64,000 nt of DNA from Synaphobranchus kaupii (lineage: Eukaryota; Chordata; Actinopteri; Anguilliformes; Synaphobranchidae): contig CM056391.1 of NCBI GenBank assembly GCA_029718625.1, positions 4,302,933-4,366,932 on the forward strand, written 5' to 3'. This document shows positions 47,196-59,541 of this stretch, in pieces. The translations under genes were made by a program, and so were the position numbers. Each line of letters begins with the position of its first letter. Position 1 is the stretch's first letter. The notes under the pieces were generated by a model. That model was not told the origin of the DNA, searched no databases, and worked only from the letters and a program-made list of their open reading frames with translations.

Positions 47196-47994
47196 CTGCA
47201 GCGTGTAAAGAACACAAACAAAAACATACAGGTAAAATAAGCCTCAATCGCTTCAATCTTACGGATTTGTGTGAGCGTTCCCCCCCTCAGTCGCAAACAG
47301 AAAAGTCCTTAATCTCAGGCAGGCTGAGCTAACTCTCCTGGCTCCTCCCCCTTCTCAGTGAGTTAATCTTTAAAATACACACCGTTTACAGATAACATTG
47401 CCTATCGTGGCTCTGTAAACTACTAAATTATCAGGCTAACAGCTTCCCACAAAGGGAAAGGATTAGTGTTGGTTTCATCTCACCTTACCAGGCTTTGATT
47501 AGAACCATCACCAGACAAACAACGGCTAGGCTACACATGCGTACATTTCAATGTGCCATTTTCAGTTTAGAAAGCATTTACATCACTGCATATAGGCTAC
47601 ATTTCCATTTCCAAGACAACACCATGTTACTGGATTGGATCATTTAGACATTTCATACCTCTGCTCATCCATTCACCACAAATTGGATGAACACATGAGG
47701 CTCTTCACTCACAAAAAGCAGCGGAACTCTATAGAAGTCAAATTTCAGAACAAACAACAACTTTCCAATTCACATTAAGGGCATAAATCCTCCACAGAAA
47801 TCGATATTTCGGGTTTGGGGGGGAAGTGAAACCCTGTCAGAAGGGTCACTGTAGGAACATGCTGTCAATCATTGGCTGATGACGGTGGCATTTTCTCTGC
47901 AATGTCAACATCTCCTGCCAACGGGCATCATCCCACTAGAAGCAAATATTGACGATGCGATGGTGGCTCTCTGGTAAACAGGGGCGTGGGGCTG

Positions 47995-48232
47995 GTGAGC
48001 AGGGAATGAAATTAACTTTCTCACACACTGGCCAGAGTGGCTTGCGGATTCAAAAAAAAATCACCAACCACTTGCAACATTTTACCAGCCAGAATACCTT
48101 CAATATATCACAACCTGGTTGGTTACCTGCCAAAGTGGCAGCTAGAGTAGAAAATCTACCAGCCACAATCTAAATTTGAGCAGCATTTGGCGGGTGGCTG
48201 GTGTTAATTTCACACCCTGCTTGTAAGGCAGT
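47995..48232 (-). repeat. MITE copy 2 (CCAGGATGTGAAATTAAC family)
   Basis: Inverted relative of 13085-13300 and 57045-57266. Boundaries run from about aatgaaattaacttt to gtgttaatttcacacc. Confidence 0.7.
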
Positions 48233-51216
48233 CTCAGAAGTTTCGAGAGAGATCGTGCTGGGCAGTGCTGGGCACTGCTCTCCCCAAGAAGCACTAAACT
48301 CCAATTTGGACCAGAACTCCTCACAAACACGAGTAAACACACAATCCCATGCAAACACACATTCGCACACAATCCCATGCAAACACACATTCGCACACAA
48401 TCCCATGCAAACACACATTCGCACACGTTCCATCCAATCCACCTAGTCCTAAAATAGATAATTAATTTGTGGTCTCCTTGGTTACTCTATGGAAACAGCT
48501 AACGCAGGAATAGCATTTTGGTGGACATTATTGAGCACTTATATACAGCATACATGGTAGGTGTTACTGGTACATGCTACAAAACATGATATCATTGGGG
48601 TTCATTTTCAAAGTACAACTTCCTGGAACTAAAATTCCCAGGTCTGAAGTGGAAATCTAGGGTGCGTTCCAATACTCGAAAAATGCACCCTCCTTTTGCT
48701 CCACTACCACCTCCTCTCCTCCATGCCCCGGAAACGCATCTTTGTGTCCTAATCGAATGTTGCGGATTTCATATTAATTACATATTGTTAGATATGTCTC
48801 AACGTGAACCACAATGTCAGGTACATTGTATACTGTACATGCAACTACTTGTACTTGAAACAGGCAGTTTTGCATACTTCCAGGTAGGAGACGAGTGGAA
48901 GAGAGGAGTGGAGAAAAGGAGGTGGGGAGTGAAGAATATTGGGACGCAGCCCTAGTCTATTCCAAAGACTATTACCCAACATCCTTTGGAGGTAAAATCA
49001 ATTTCCAGCTTGATTTTGCACATTTAGGTCGGGTCGTAAAAATCACTTTCAGCTCCAATTATATGTAGAAATGAAAATTAAATTCCAGGTCCAATCAACC
49101 TACATGTAGAAACTGAAATAGATTTCCTAATTGTAGTCAAGTCAAGTCAAGTCAAATTTATTTATATAGCACATTTGCATAATTGTAGGCTAAATATAGC
49201 ATTTAGAGACTCAAACTCTTATCCAAAGCACCGTTGGGTTCAATTCCATTGCCTATAATTCAATGACAATTCAAGTCAAATGCTTAGAATTTCCAACGGA
49301 GATGTTTCGGTACATAAATTAGATTTAAGTTTAATTGCTGAATTGAAACTAACCCTTATCCAGAGAATTATGAAAGTGACACACTCTGTCTCCCTATATA
49401 CTTCCTGAATACATCCTGGTTGGCGGAGAGTGGTGCATCATGGGAGTGTGTGTTCTTCCAGGAAGGGAGGTCACCCGGCTCCTCTTAACATCATCCTCAC
49501 ATCAAAACAGATCAACAACTGGCCTCCATAGTGAGATAAAGTGCCCAGGGACTCAAAGCCAAGACGCATGACGTGACACAACACGCCACAAGGACACGCG
49601 TGAATGCATGTTCTGCTACACAGCATGGCTCCCGAGGGGGGGGGGGGGGGGCGGGTATGCTGAACGCCTGCTCCCCCGCTGATCAATCAGTGAGTAATAA
49701 ATCTGATCTTTACTTTCGATTGACGGCCACGGCTCTCCTCTCGTACTCCACAGCCACACACAAACCGCAGACATTATAGACTAACCAGATTGATGACTCT
49801 TGTGTTCTTCACATTCAAAAATCCTCCCTTCTGTTAAATGCAATGCTGAAACATTCCAGTGTTCAATTCATTCAGGGGGCGTGGAGTGGACCAAGTGCGA
49901 TTCAGTGGATGTCCAGACGTTTAGGACACTGCTGTTGTAACCTTGAGCAAGGCGTTTAACCTGAATTTCCTCAGTATATATCCAGCTGTAATAAAATGGA
50001 TAGTATGTACAAATGCTGCAAGTTGCTCTGGAAAATAGTGTCTGCTAAATGCTAGTTAAGAAAAGGGAGGGGGGGGCACAGGAATGTAGGATTCGTACAT
50101 CTGGCTATTCTATAATATCGTTGTACACACAAATGGCCACTCCTGATTGGCCCATCTCAAAATTCCATAACATGCGACACCTGACCTATCAGTAGCTTAT
50201 CAGCAGCTACATTGGAGCCTTTGTTATAAACACAAACAACTTGGCTGCGTTTCTACGTCCTGGTCAAACAAGGAACTAGAACTTATCCTCATGTTTATTT
50301 AAGGAATGTTCAAATATTGTTCTAAAGGAAGAGACCACATTTGATAACTGCTTCAGCCAGAGGCTGTTTGCGTAGTCTTCCTTCTCTACCCACGATGCAC
50401 TGCTGGCCTGCAGGCTACGTTGAAGAGTGCAAAAGTGTACAGATTTACACAGTGCCGGATCAAAATCCAAAGCAGTATTTCACTCCACAGAATAAGAGCC
50501 CAGCTCGCCTGACTCAGACGCTCCTCAAATGTGTACGATTGCACAGCGAGAGTTCACATGAAAAGATTTAAAACTCAGATAAGAGCACGTGATCCCCTCA
50601 GGAACTCGTATAAACTATGAGACAGACGGTTTGAATGAATCCTTTATCACTGGAAATTCTACTGTGTTCATTACATAATTTAAAAGTCCCCAAGAGGCAC
50701 CACAACATGACTTAACATGAATTAGAACAAGCCACTAATTCAGAAACTAAAGTGAAATGACTTGCTTGGTGTTCGGTCTGTCTGTCTGGAAATAATGTTC
50801 AAATACCTTCAAAGACATGTTCAATTAAATCAGTTTAGTCAAAAACACTGATATCTCATTAGAGGGACACTCTGGGGGGGCTTTCAAACAGATTCATGGT
50901 AACATCTTAAATTCATAAAAGACAATAAAAATCACCTGAATATAATCTGAGATTAACAATAAGACACAAAATAAATATTAACCAGTATTTTTCAGTTGGT
51001 AGCGTTGGTTGGTTTCCCAGGGAGCGATACCGTAGAGAGCACACAAGCAGTTTCCTCTCTAAGCGGAAGAGAATGAAATTACAAGTAAATAAAATAAATT
51101 TAAAAAACATACATTTTAAATAACCAACTCTATATTGGCTTGTGTGTGGTATTCCATTCAAATCTGTGTCTGGTAAAGAAGGCTTGTGTTCAGTACAGAG
51201 TGTTCCCCATGCAGGG

Positions 51217-51269
<53 letters not shown>

Positions 51270-51959
51270 GTTTCTGAGGCCTAATACTAACTTCCTTTCT
51301 GAGAATTCCACATAACATTTCAACCGCTATGAAAAACAGCATTAATCTGTTTAGTGACACACACACATCTCAAAATGTGTGTCACTACATAAGGAAGGAG
51401 AAGCACACCAGAGCTAGGCCTACATCCAGATGGGATCGCTCACTCATAAGTTATACATTTAATTAGCTTAACAAGAGTTTGCGGTCACAATAAGAGAATC
51501 CTTGCGAGGTCTGTTACGTCAGATCTTCCTCACAAAGGGAGGAGTGTGCACACACGTATGCTGATGTGAGCTGGGGGAGAGCTAGGCCGCAGTGTAGTTA
51601 TACTGATACAGAGAGAGAGGCCTGGCATCTGTTAAATCTGTTACGTCTTCTCCAGTCAAACAGGATTTCCTCCAGAGTGAAAACCACTGTGACCTGCTAC
51701 GTGATTTTTACTTTAATGGCTTTTTATTTCGACAAAATGTTTTCAAACCCTCAGACGCTTTGCCATGTGACCATGAAGACAACTGAAGAGGACGTTGGGG
51801 TGCAGAATAGAAGAACAAGAGCACCCCTTGTCATGTTATGCAATGTTATGCAATGCATTGTGGGTGGGTGGGCAGCAGAAATACCCGTCAGTCTCACACA
51901 GAATAAAACCCTCAAAACAGCACTCATCAACAAAGTGTCTCCTTCCGTTCTCAAGCATA

Positions 51960-52330
51960 TGCACTCACTCACTCACTCACTCACTCACTCACTCACTCAC
52001 TCACTCACTCACTCACTCACTCACTCACTCACTCACTCACCTCACTCACCTCACTCACCTCACTCACCTCACTCACCTCACTCACTCTCTCTCACTCTCT
52101 CTCACTCTCTCTCACTCTCTCTCACTCTCTCTCTCTCGCTTGCACATGCATACACACATGTAGAGACAGACAGACACACAGACAGACACTCACTCACTCA
52201 CTCACTCACTCACTCACTCACTCACTCACTCACTCACTCACTCACTCACGCTTGCACATGCATACACACATGTAGAGACAGACAGACACACAGACACAGA
52301 CAGACACACACTCACTCACTCACTCACAGA
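51960..52330. repeat. (CACT)n / CTCAC / CTCT compound microsatellite with a reiterated block
   Basis: ACTC tetranucleotides, then CTCACCTCA pentamers, then CACTCTCTCT. A block cgcttgcacatgcatacacac followed by atgtagagacagacagacac occurs three times (from about 52137, 52249 and 52351). Non-coding. Confidence 0.92.
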
Positions 52331-52807
52331 AACACACAGGCACACACTCTCGCTTGCACATGCATACACACATGAAGAGACAGACAGACAGACACACAAG
52401 GATAAAGGCCTGGCCTAACCAGGCCTGTTGAGCCTGCAGGAAAACGGTCTAACATGGAGATTGCTAGAACGACCACCCCCCCCCCCCCCCCATATAAAAA
52501 ATGCACACAAAGCAGAGGACCTGCCGGTCACAGCACCGTGTACACACCCGACCAATCGCATGCGCTGGACAGGTTTACACACACACACACACACACACAC
52601 CATGTGCATCCATTCATTTACATCAAAACCAATCCCAGCTCAGATCCACACCCTGGTGCTGGAGACAAAAAGCATGTTAAAAAAGCCTCCATCCCCCAAT
52701 TCAACCACACCCCCCTGCCTCCATCACCAGACTGTCTGCAAGGCCTGCTCCGCTGGGGGAGGATGGTGTCAGTCACTGGCTGGAGGAGGAGGATGGGACG
52801 AGGAGGT

Positions 52808-52838
<31 letters not shown>

Positions 52839-52862
52839 CTTAATAAAACGCAGATGACTTAC

Positions 52863-52901
52863 ATGGGGGTTTCTGCCTGTCCGCCCTGAGTACATGGTCA
52901 T
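52863..52901 (-). CDS. gne: Candidate first coding exon of the long gne isoform
   Basis: ATG at 52901 opens MTMYSGRTGRNPH and ends at CAT|GTAAGTCAT, an excellent donor, in phase 0. Human GNE long isoform begins with a short exon ending ...PH joined to ELYF; here ...NPH joins EQYY, the same junction. Adding 13 + 16 codons gives 751 aa (759 with the micro-exon), against 753 in human. The sequence upstream (52905-53060) is GC-rich with a 49-bp duplication and looks like a promoter or 5' UTR. Confidence 0.6.
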
Positions 52902-52944
52902 GATTTTGGGGCGCCGCACCCTAGTTTCCCTCCCGCTCCTCCTC

Positions 52945-53042
52945 GCCGGTCCCGTTCGTGTGTTAGCGTGTCTGCGCTAGCCGCTGTAACCGAGCCGGTC
53001 CCGTTCGTGTGTTAGCGTGTCTGCGCTAGCCGCTGTAACCGA
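52945..53042 (-). promoter_or_regulatory. 49-bp tandem duplication upstream of the candidate gne first exon
   Basis: Two identical copies of a GC-rich unit starting gccggtcccgttcgtgtgtt and ending ctgtaaccga. They lie 44 bases upstream (on the gene strand) of the candidate start codon at 52901, so they are probable 5' UTR or core promoter. No TATA box is visible. Confidence 0.5.
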
Positions 53043-53454
53043 GCCGGGCCTCTCACCACAATGGAGAGGCACTCCCTGAGAAAAACCAGCGCCGTTCTGC
53101 CCCTGCTCATTTGCATGGAGCGCCGTGATTGGCCACAGGCAGGCTGAACCTTCCTGCCAGGCTCTGCCTCCACACAGCGTGCCTCTTAAACTGGGCAGAA
53201 TACATGGGGAAGAATACTCAGCACACACACATGCACACGCACACGCACACGCACACACACACACACACACACACCCAAAAGCGCCCCCATCCTTATAGTT
53301 CCTCATATAGACATACACACACAGCACTCCCCCAACAGCTGTGTGACACATGACAGAGGTTACACACAACAGCTCAAACAAAAAATGGAGACTCCTTTAG
53401 TACAGTATGTACCGGTCTTTAGCACATCCCACTCAGTACCTACATATGGCATCC

Positions 53455-53799
53455 CAGCGCTTGACATTAAGCATTAAGCGTGTTGAGCACTTGTCCATCG
53501 GTCAAGTTGGACTTCATTTTTCACTTGTCAGAAAGACTCATCAACTTGGCCGAAAACGCCCCGTTTGTGATTGAAAAAGATACATTTTGTTGTTGCATTT
53601 TCTCAATTCCTATTAGCAAAATGACCTGATTAACAATGTAACCAGGGTGGCAGGTGAAATGAGAATCATGCAGTTTCTACTTCTATTCATTTTTAATTGA
53701 ACTTTTAAAAATGGCCCAGCCCTTCGGACAAAATTGTACTCGTCCTACCAAAAATATACTCATCCCGGACAATCAGACAAGCCTTAATGTCAAGCCCTG
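53455..53799. repeat. hAT-like MITE, about 345 bp
   Basis: Ends cagcgcttgacattaagc and, inverted, cagggcttgacattaagg. Flanks share only gcatcc, so the target duplication is uncertain. No coding capacity. Confidence 0.65.
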
Positions 53800-54054
53800 C
53801 ATCCTTACAGGGGCAGTTCACCCAAAACTTACATTCTGATATGTTTCTACATACCCAGAATGCTATCTATCCATCCAGGTAGTTTCACTAAGAACTCACT
53901 AGTTTTGTAGATATTCGCTGCAGCTCGCCGTGATATCACCCTGATACAAGAGACCTCAACAGAACAAAATTTGTGGCGCTCAAATTGCCAAAAATGTACA
54001 TTCTGAAAAAATCAACAGCAACGTCTCATTACAAATATAATAACAGGGACACTT

Positions 54055-54190
54055 CCCCTTTAAGCTCTTAATAGTGCAAACTAATCCACACACACACAGT
54101 TCCCCTTTAAACTCTTAATAGTGCACAATAATCCACACACACACAGTTCCCCTTTAAACTCTTAATAGTGCACAATAATTCACACACAGA
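54055..54190. repeat. Tandem repeat of about 49 bp, three copies
   Basis: Unit cccctttaaactcttaatag followed by tgcacaataatccacacacac. The first copy is slightly diverged. No gene nearby. Confidence 0.85.
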
Positions 54191-54281
54191 ATCACAGAGA
54201 CTTTCCTATAGGCGGAAGCCTGGGATACGTCATGGAAATGAAATACACCGCAATATGTTGTAAAAATGTGGAATTAAAAAA

Positions 54282-54312
<31 letters not shown>

Positions 54313-55402
54313 AAGGTCTATATATATTTAACAGTGGCACATTATTAGTATTCAGAGTACATAATTTGAGGAATATACGGATACATATAATTAGTAAAAG
54401 TGGCAATAATTGATATATTCTGCCCATATACTGTGAAGTGTTGCAACTTGTCAACACATTTTACTTCACTTCAGTACATTCCATTTCATGAGTACTGACG
54501 TGCTGTAACTCTCCCCTGCATGAGGGTGGAAACTGGTAAGTGACAGACGGGTTACTGTGGAAACCACACAGAGCGATTCATTCATTCATTAATTTATTTT
54601 TACACAACAGAGATCAACTTAAAAGGGTGAAGTACATTTTTACACGGGTAAAACAGGTTTGCCTTTTTGTGAATTTGATCCCCTGGCCTTCACAAAATCC
54701 CTCAGTTTGAAGATCATGGCAGAGAGGAAGTAAAGTGAAGAAAGCATCTCCCAGTGCCACGTTTCTCATGGTTACGAGACACAGGATTTGCTTCCGTCTC
54801 AACATGATGTAACCGCTTACTGGGCAGAGGAAACGGGTCATTCCACTATTTACCGCTTATGAGATGGCCTTTACCTGGGGCTATACACCGAGCCCACATC
54901 TGATGTCATTACTGTGTGTAAAGCTGAGATATTGACTGTGAACAGCACCTGTGCTGAGACCACATGCTCTGGCCTCAGCCCACAATGCACCTGGGCCCAG
55001 CCCATATGCTCTGGGCTTGGCCATGCTGCTCAGTATCTCAGTGCTTTATAACCAGCGTGTCAGACAGGTCTGTTTGGATTCCACATCAAAAGGGGCTGAG
55101 TACGTGTGCGCAACGTGGCAATATAGGACTCTCTCTTCCTTGTGTATTTAACATTTAAAAACCAGTTGTCCAGGACCTTCTGTTCACACTGTCCCACTTT
55201 TTTTTTTTCCTTCTTTTTTTTGACCCCCACCTCCCAGAATAAAAAAGCATGTTGGATTGTGCCATGTGCTCACAATTAACGTCACTGTTTGGGGGTTTTT
55301 CATGAGGGGAGTGGCAGGATTATATTTTGCCCTGACGCAATTCACATTGACATGGACAATGGAGCCTTCAGTGTCCGTACAATAAACATTTTTTCTTTGC
55401 TT

Positions 55403-55583
55403 TTAACCCTTTGAAGACTAGGTTTTTTGGAATGTTTTTTTTTTTTTTCTTCAAAAATTCTAAGCGAGTGTTCTAGAACTTTATTGCTTTCAATTACCAG
55501 TAGTGATTGTTACATCAGCATTAGAATGTTCAGTTAAGAACATTCTAATCACATATTTGTGATCTTATACCTTAAAGGGTTAA
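55403..55583. mobile_element. piggyBac-like MITE with TTAA target sites
   Basis: TTAA (55403-55406), then ccctttgaag; at the other end ccttaaaggg, then TTAA (55580-55583). Inner sequence matches the truncated copy at 8307-8445 in inverse orientation. About 173 bp, no coding capacity. Confidence 0.75.
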
Positions 55584-57044
55584 ATGTTGAGTACAGGCTA
55601 CCACTTTAATACCAAGTGCCCTCCCTGGGGTCTAAGAAAACTAACTACAGAATCATGGGTATTATTTAAACCCCCTAAAAGAACACAAGAAATCAGTGGC
55701 ACAGCTAGAGAAGCCCATGAATTCAGGCCTGATGAAATCAAGTTTATATTGTACTGATATATTTCCCATAGCCACATAGCATTAGAACATTAATGACATG
55801 GGTTTCAACTTGCATGAATACTGCATTATCCAGCTAACATACACTGCCAGTAGTCAGTAACATTGAATGTAGGCTTCATCTGATTAAATATGTTACAAAC
55901 TGTTCCCATTAATCGAGACCAAAACCAACCGATTATGTTTTTTCATACATATGAAAAGATACAATAGGGGATCATTCTTTTTAGAAAGCAGACAGATGAA
56001 AATTGTTCTTACAGCACCACCTACTGGTCAAAATAATAATAAAAAAAACTTGACTGTAAGGAAGGCCGGGCCTTCCATGTTATTTTAAGTGAAATCCAAA
56101 ATGTCAACAAATTATTCCAATTATTCAAAGCTGATGACACCACAAGACACTTTGAGAGGTTCTTACAAACCGGTACAGACTTTTCTCTCATCAAAATTCT
56201 TGAAAATAATTTAGCTTTTAAACAACTTCCAGCACTGTGAGGCATCTTTGAGCTTTGTCAGCATTTAAACATCCAAGACATCCATAACAAGAGTTTTCCC
56301 AACAGTTCACTGCACTGACCAGAAGCTTTATTTACAGCCTATTACCATAAACAGGTATTGCCAGAATACTTAATGTAACCTCAGCCTTTACGCCATAGTC
56401 ATTCCTTTAACTTCCTTTTCTTCCAACCAAAGTTACTTCTGTGTTTAATTAAGAAGAGCACGCCACGCCAAATCACTGCACAAACCTGACCGACAGGTTA
56501 CGAAACCTGGGCCACGGGGTGAACAGGAAAGCCCATATTTGGGAGCCACCCTCGGCAGCTGAAGATCGTGTCCCTATCAGAGTGGTTGAAGGACACACTG
56601 TTTCACAAGCCTGCACACGCTTCACTGGCACAGCCCTGCGTCTATCCTGTAAGTCAGGCTTTTCACACCCAGGCTCATCCCCACACAGGCTCAAAGGCAT
56701 CCAGGGGACCCCATCATAAGTTTAAAAAAAGGGTTATATTTAAAAATATAATATATTTTGAAATATTTTCCCAAAACTACATAGTCATTGCATATCAAGA
56801 CTGGCCTGGGACCCCCTACAGTGCCCTCAGGGACCCCTGTTGAAAAGGCCAGGCTGTAAGTCTCACAAGTCTTTCCATTGGCTGGATTAAAGGGGGAGGG
56901 GTTACAGGCAGAATGTGATGGGCATATAGATTCTTTGACACTACCTACCTTAAAGGGTCATGTCATGGGTTATATGTAAATTTATGTAGAGTCCACACTG
57001 GTTTTTCTCTCCAAGAGAGTGTGAGTGGGGATGCCTGTAGCCAC

Positions 57045-57266
57045 CAGGATGTGAAATTAACACCAGCCAAATTCTGGTCAACTTTTTGATAGCAGCTGGT
57101 AACATTTTCTACTCAAGAAGCCCCTTTGGCAGGTAACCATCCAGGTTGTGTTCTATTGTAAAAGGTAATGTGGCTGGTAAAATGTTAAAAATGACCGGTG
57201 ATTTTTTTGAATCCACAAGCCACTCTGGCCAGTGGGTAAAAAAGTTAATTTCATGTCCTGGTAGCC
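57045..57266 (+). mobile_element. MITE copy 3, best-preserved termini
   Basis: Ends ccaggatgtgaaattaac and gttaatttcatgtcctgg are inverted copies of each other (two mismatches), enclosing about 185 bp. It defines the family also seen at 13085-13300 and 47995-48232. Confidence 0.78.
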
Positions 57267-58941
57267 ACAACGGATTTCAGAGTCAGATTTTACACAGCAT
57301 TTCCATCTGCTCTCAGTGTTCTGCTTTGGTTTTGTTTTATTTAAATAGGAGAAAACGCTGTGCTTTGCCCTTTCAGTTTCTATATGCACACACTTTAAAG
57401 AAGAAAAGATGGGTTTTCCGGTCAGAAAACAGCCATAGATGCCCTTTAAATGTCACATGTCAATCAAATTTTTTTTAAAACTGTTAATACACATATAGGA
57501 GCTTTAACCTCAGCGCTTAACTGCAAAGCAGGAAATATGAAGACTGTGCATATTTCACGAGTCACTTTGAGCAACAGCAATTGAGATGCCTTAAAACCTT
57601 GCAGTAAATGTCAGGCCCCACTCCTATGGGCACGGGGGTAAATTTGAGGGCTCATCACACGAGTGTAGAGCAGGCCTTATATCATCACAGGCGCAAAGAC
57701 CAAGTCCAACTAAGACAACCCATTTTGACACAAACTGAGTTTCCACTTATAATTAGCCGCCACAAGCCCTTGACAAAACAAAACAAAACAAAAAAACATT
57801 GATGGCAAGGAAGTGCATGGCACAATTTCTGCTCTGATATACACTACGTTCATCCATCTCTCGTCTCTTTTAGATGTCTGTACTGTAGAGGTAGTCTAGT
57901 CAGAAATGTGTGTCTAGAATTATATGAATTAAAATCCCCTATACACCATACAATGGTTATTAATTAAAGAACTTAAATATGTCCGATAAGATGCCATTTG
58001 TATAATTAGTAGCCTACCATTAGCCAAATTTGGACAAACACTCCGAGTTAAGCACAGATAGACGTGGGTCATAAATCACCTAATTTTCACCCCGTGAATT
58101 TTCAACGCCAATGTTGTATCCAAACAATGCAACGCTAGCAGTCAAGTCAACCCCATGCCTATGCATCACCAAGAGATCGGCTGTACTTTGAAATTTCCAC
58201 ATAAATACTGGAACTGCATCGATTTGTAATGCAGGTGCATAAAGGGCCGTTGACCAAGGGCCACCAAATACTGTAATCGTATGAAGCGAAGTTATGCTCC
58301 CTTCATAATTATTCTGAGTACATAGCGAGCTAACCAAGTTAGACAAATACAAATTGCACGAAATTTAGCAAATATCCAACAAATAATCATGTAAAGATTA
58401 TACAGCATTGCCCCTGTATGACACCGGGGTTGGACCGTGAGCAGTTATCGCCATACAGAAAGTTAATGCCATAACTCTTGTGTAAGTACAGCTAGACAGC
58501 CCCAGGTGGCCTACTTTACAGTAACTTATGAAAGAAACGCTAGTTTTTACGATTGGGAATCATTGCCTTCACTTAAGAAGTAACATCAATATTCGCTAGC
58601 TACCTACGCTACAGCAATAGCACCAAAGGCTAGCTAGCTGCATGCCACACATAGCTGTCTGACTGGATAGCCACCCAACTTTATACTGGTGAAAAACGTG
58701 TGCTCGCTCGCTAGCTGGTTGACGAAGGCTAACGTCAGAAGTTATTGTAACATTAAACGCATGAATATCGATCAAGGCAAAGCGAAGACTAATTGGGCAA
58801 AGCGAAGACTAATTGAGCAAAGCGACCAAAACATGCAGGTCTGTCTTAGATTATTGAGCCAACTTCCATAATACCTTTGTGTTCTGCAACGCTGCTCGCT
58901 CACTCCTCCCAGCTCTCAGCCTCAAAGCAAAAGCGCTACGT

Positions 58942-59541
58942 TAGTGTTGTGTCGTTCGCGAACGATTCGTTCAAAAGACCGAATCTTTTGGGTGAACGAA
59001 CTGAACTGAATCACTTCCTGAAAAGATCCGGGAGGGGGAGGGACTGCCGCGAGCGAACGTGATTCGTCCCCTGCGAACCAGTTCTGTTGTGCTGAACGAA
59101 TCATTCACGGGCGGGCGGGCGCCGAGCGAGGCAGCGAGCGTGCGCCGAGCGAGGCAGCGAGCGTGCAGAGTGGACTTCTGCTACTAGACACAGTGAGTTA
59201 ACGTGACGTGATCCTGAGTGATAATCAGCGGCTCAAACTGCCAGAATCAGGCCCAGCAAGTTAAGACTTAAAAGTCATTGAAAACCAGCGTTCACCTCCA
59301 ATATTGATATTCAACGAGGAAACTTTTAAAATATCAAGATTTGTAAACGGAGTTTGGCGCGTTTGTCAAAGCGACAGCACTTCCGCATGAACCGTTCGGC
59401 CGTTTCAGTTCACTGAGTGAGTCGGAGCTCCGCCCAAGCACTGAACGATTCGGTGAACGAATCTTTTGAACGAATTGAACTTTTTAATGAACTGATTCTA
59501 GTAATTCGAGTCACTGAAGTGAACTGTTTTGCCCATCACTA
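58942..59541. mobile_element. 600-bp non-autonomous hAT-like element with 8-bp target duplication
   Basis: Ends tagtgttgtgtc and, inverted, tagtgatgggc. Flanking octamers CGCTACGT (58934-58941) and CGCTACCT (59542-59549) match at 7 of 8 bases. Subterminal regions are rich in gaacgattcg/cgaatc motifs in both orientations. Inside is a tandem pair of a 23-bp unit gccgagcgaggcagcgagcg. No transposase. Confidence 0.82.

Larger units (their letters stand above)
47196..52862 (-). other. gne intron 1, repeat-rich
   Basis: 5.7 kb with no further exon recognised. Contents: MITE copy 2 (47995-48232), a 28-bp repeat in three copies (about 48343-48427), a fish SINE-tail piece (about 49915-50055), (TA)n(CA)n at 51217-51268, a CACT array (51960-52330), poly-C near 52477-52490 and (CA)n near 52577-52600. 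A poly-G run lies at about 49637-49651. Confidence 0.6.

Noticed and set aside
57146..57478. 110-aa open frame
   Set aside because: Overlaps MITE copy 3 and has no domain or splice context.
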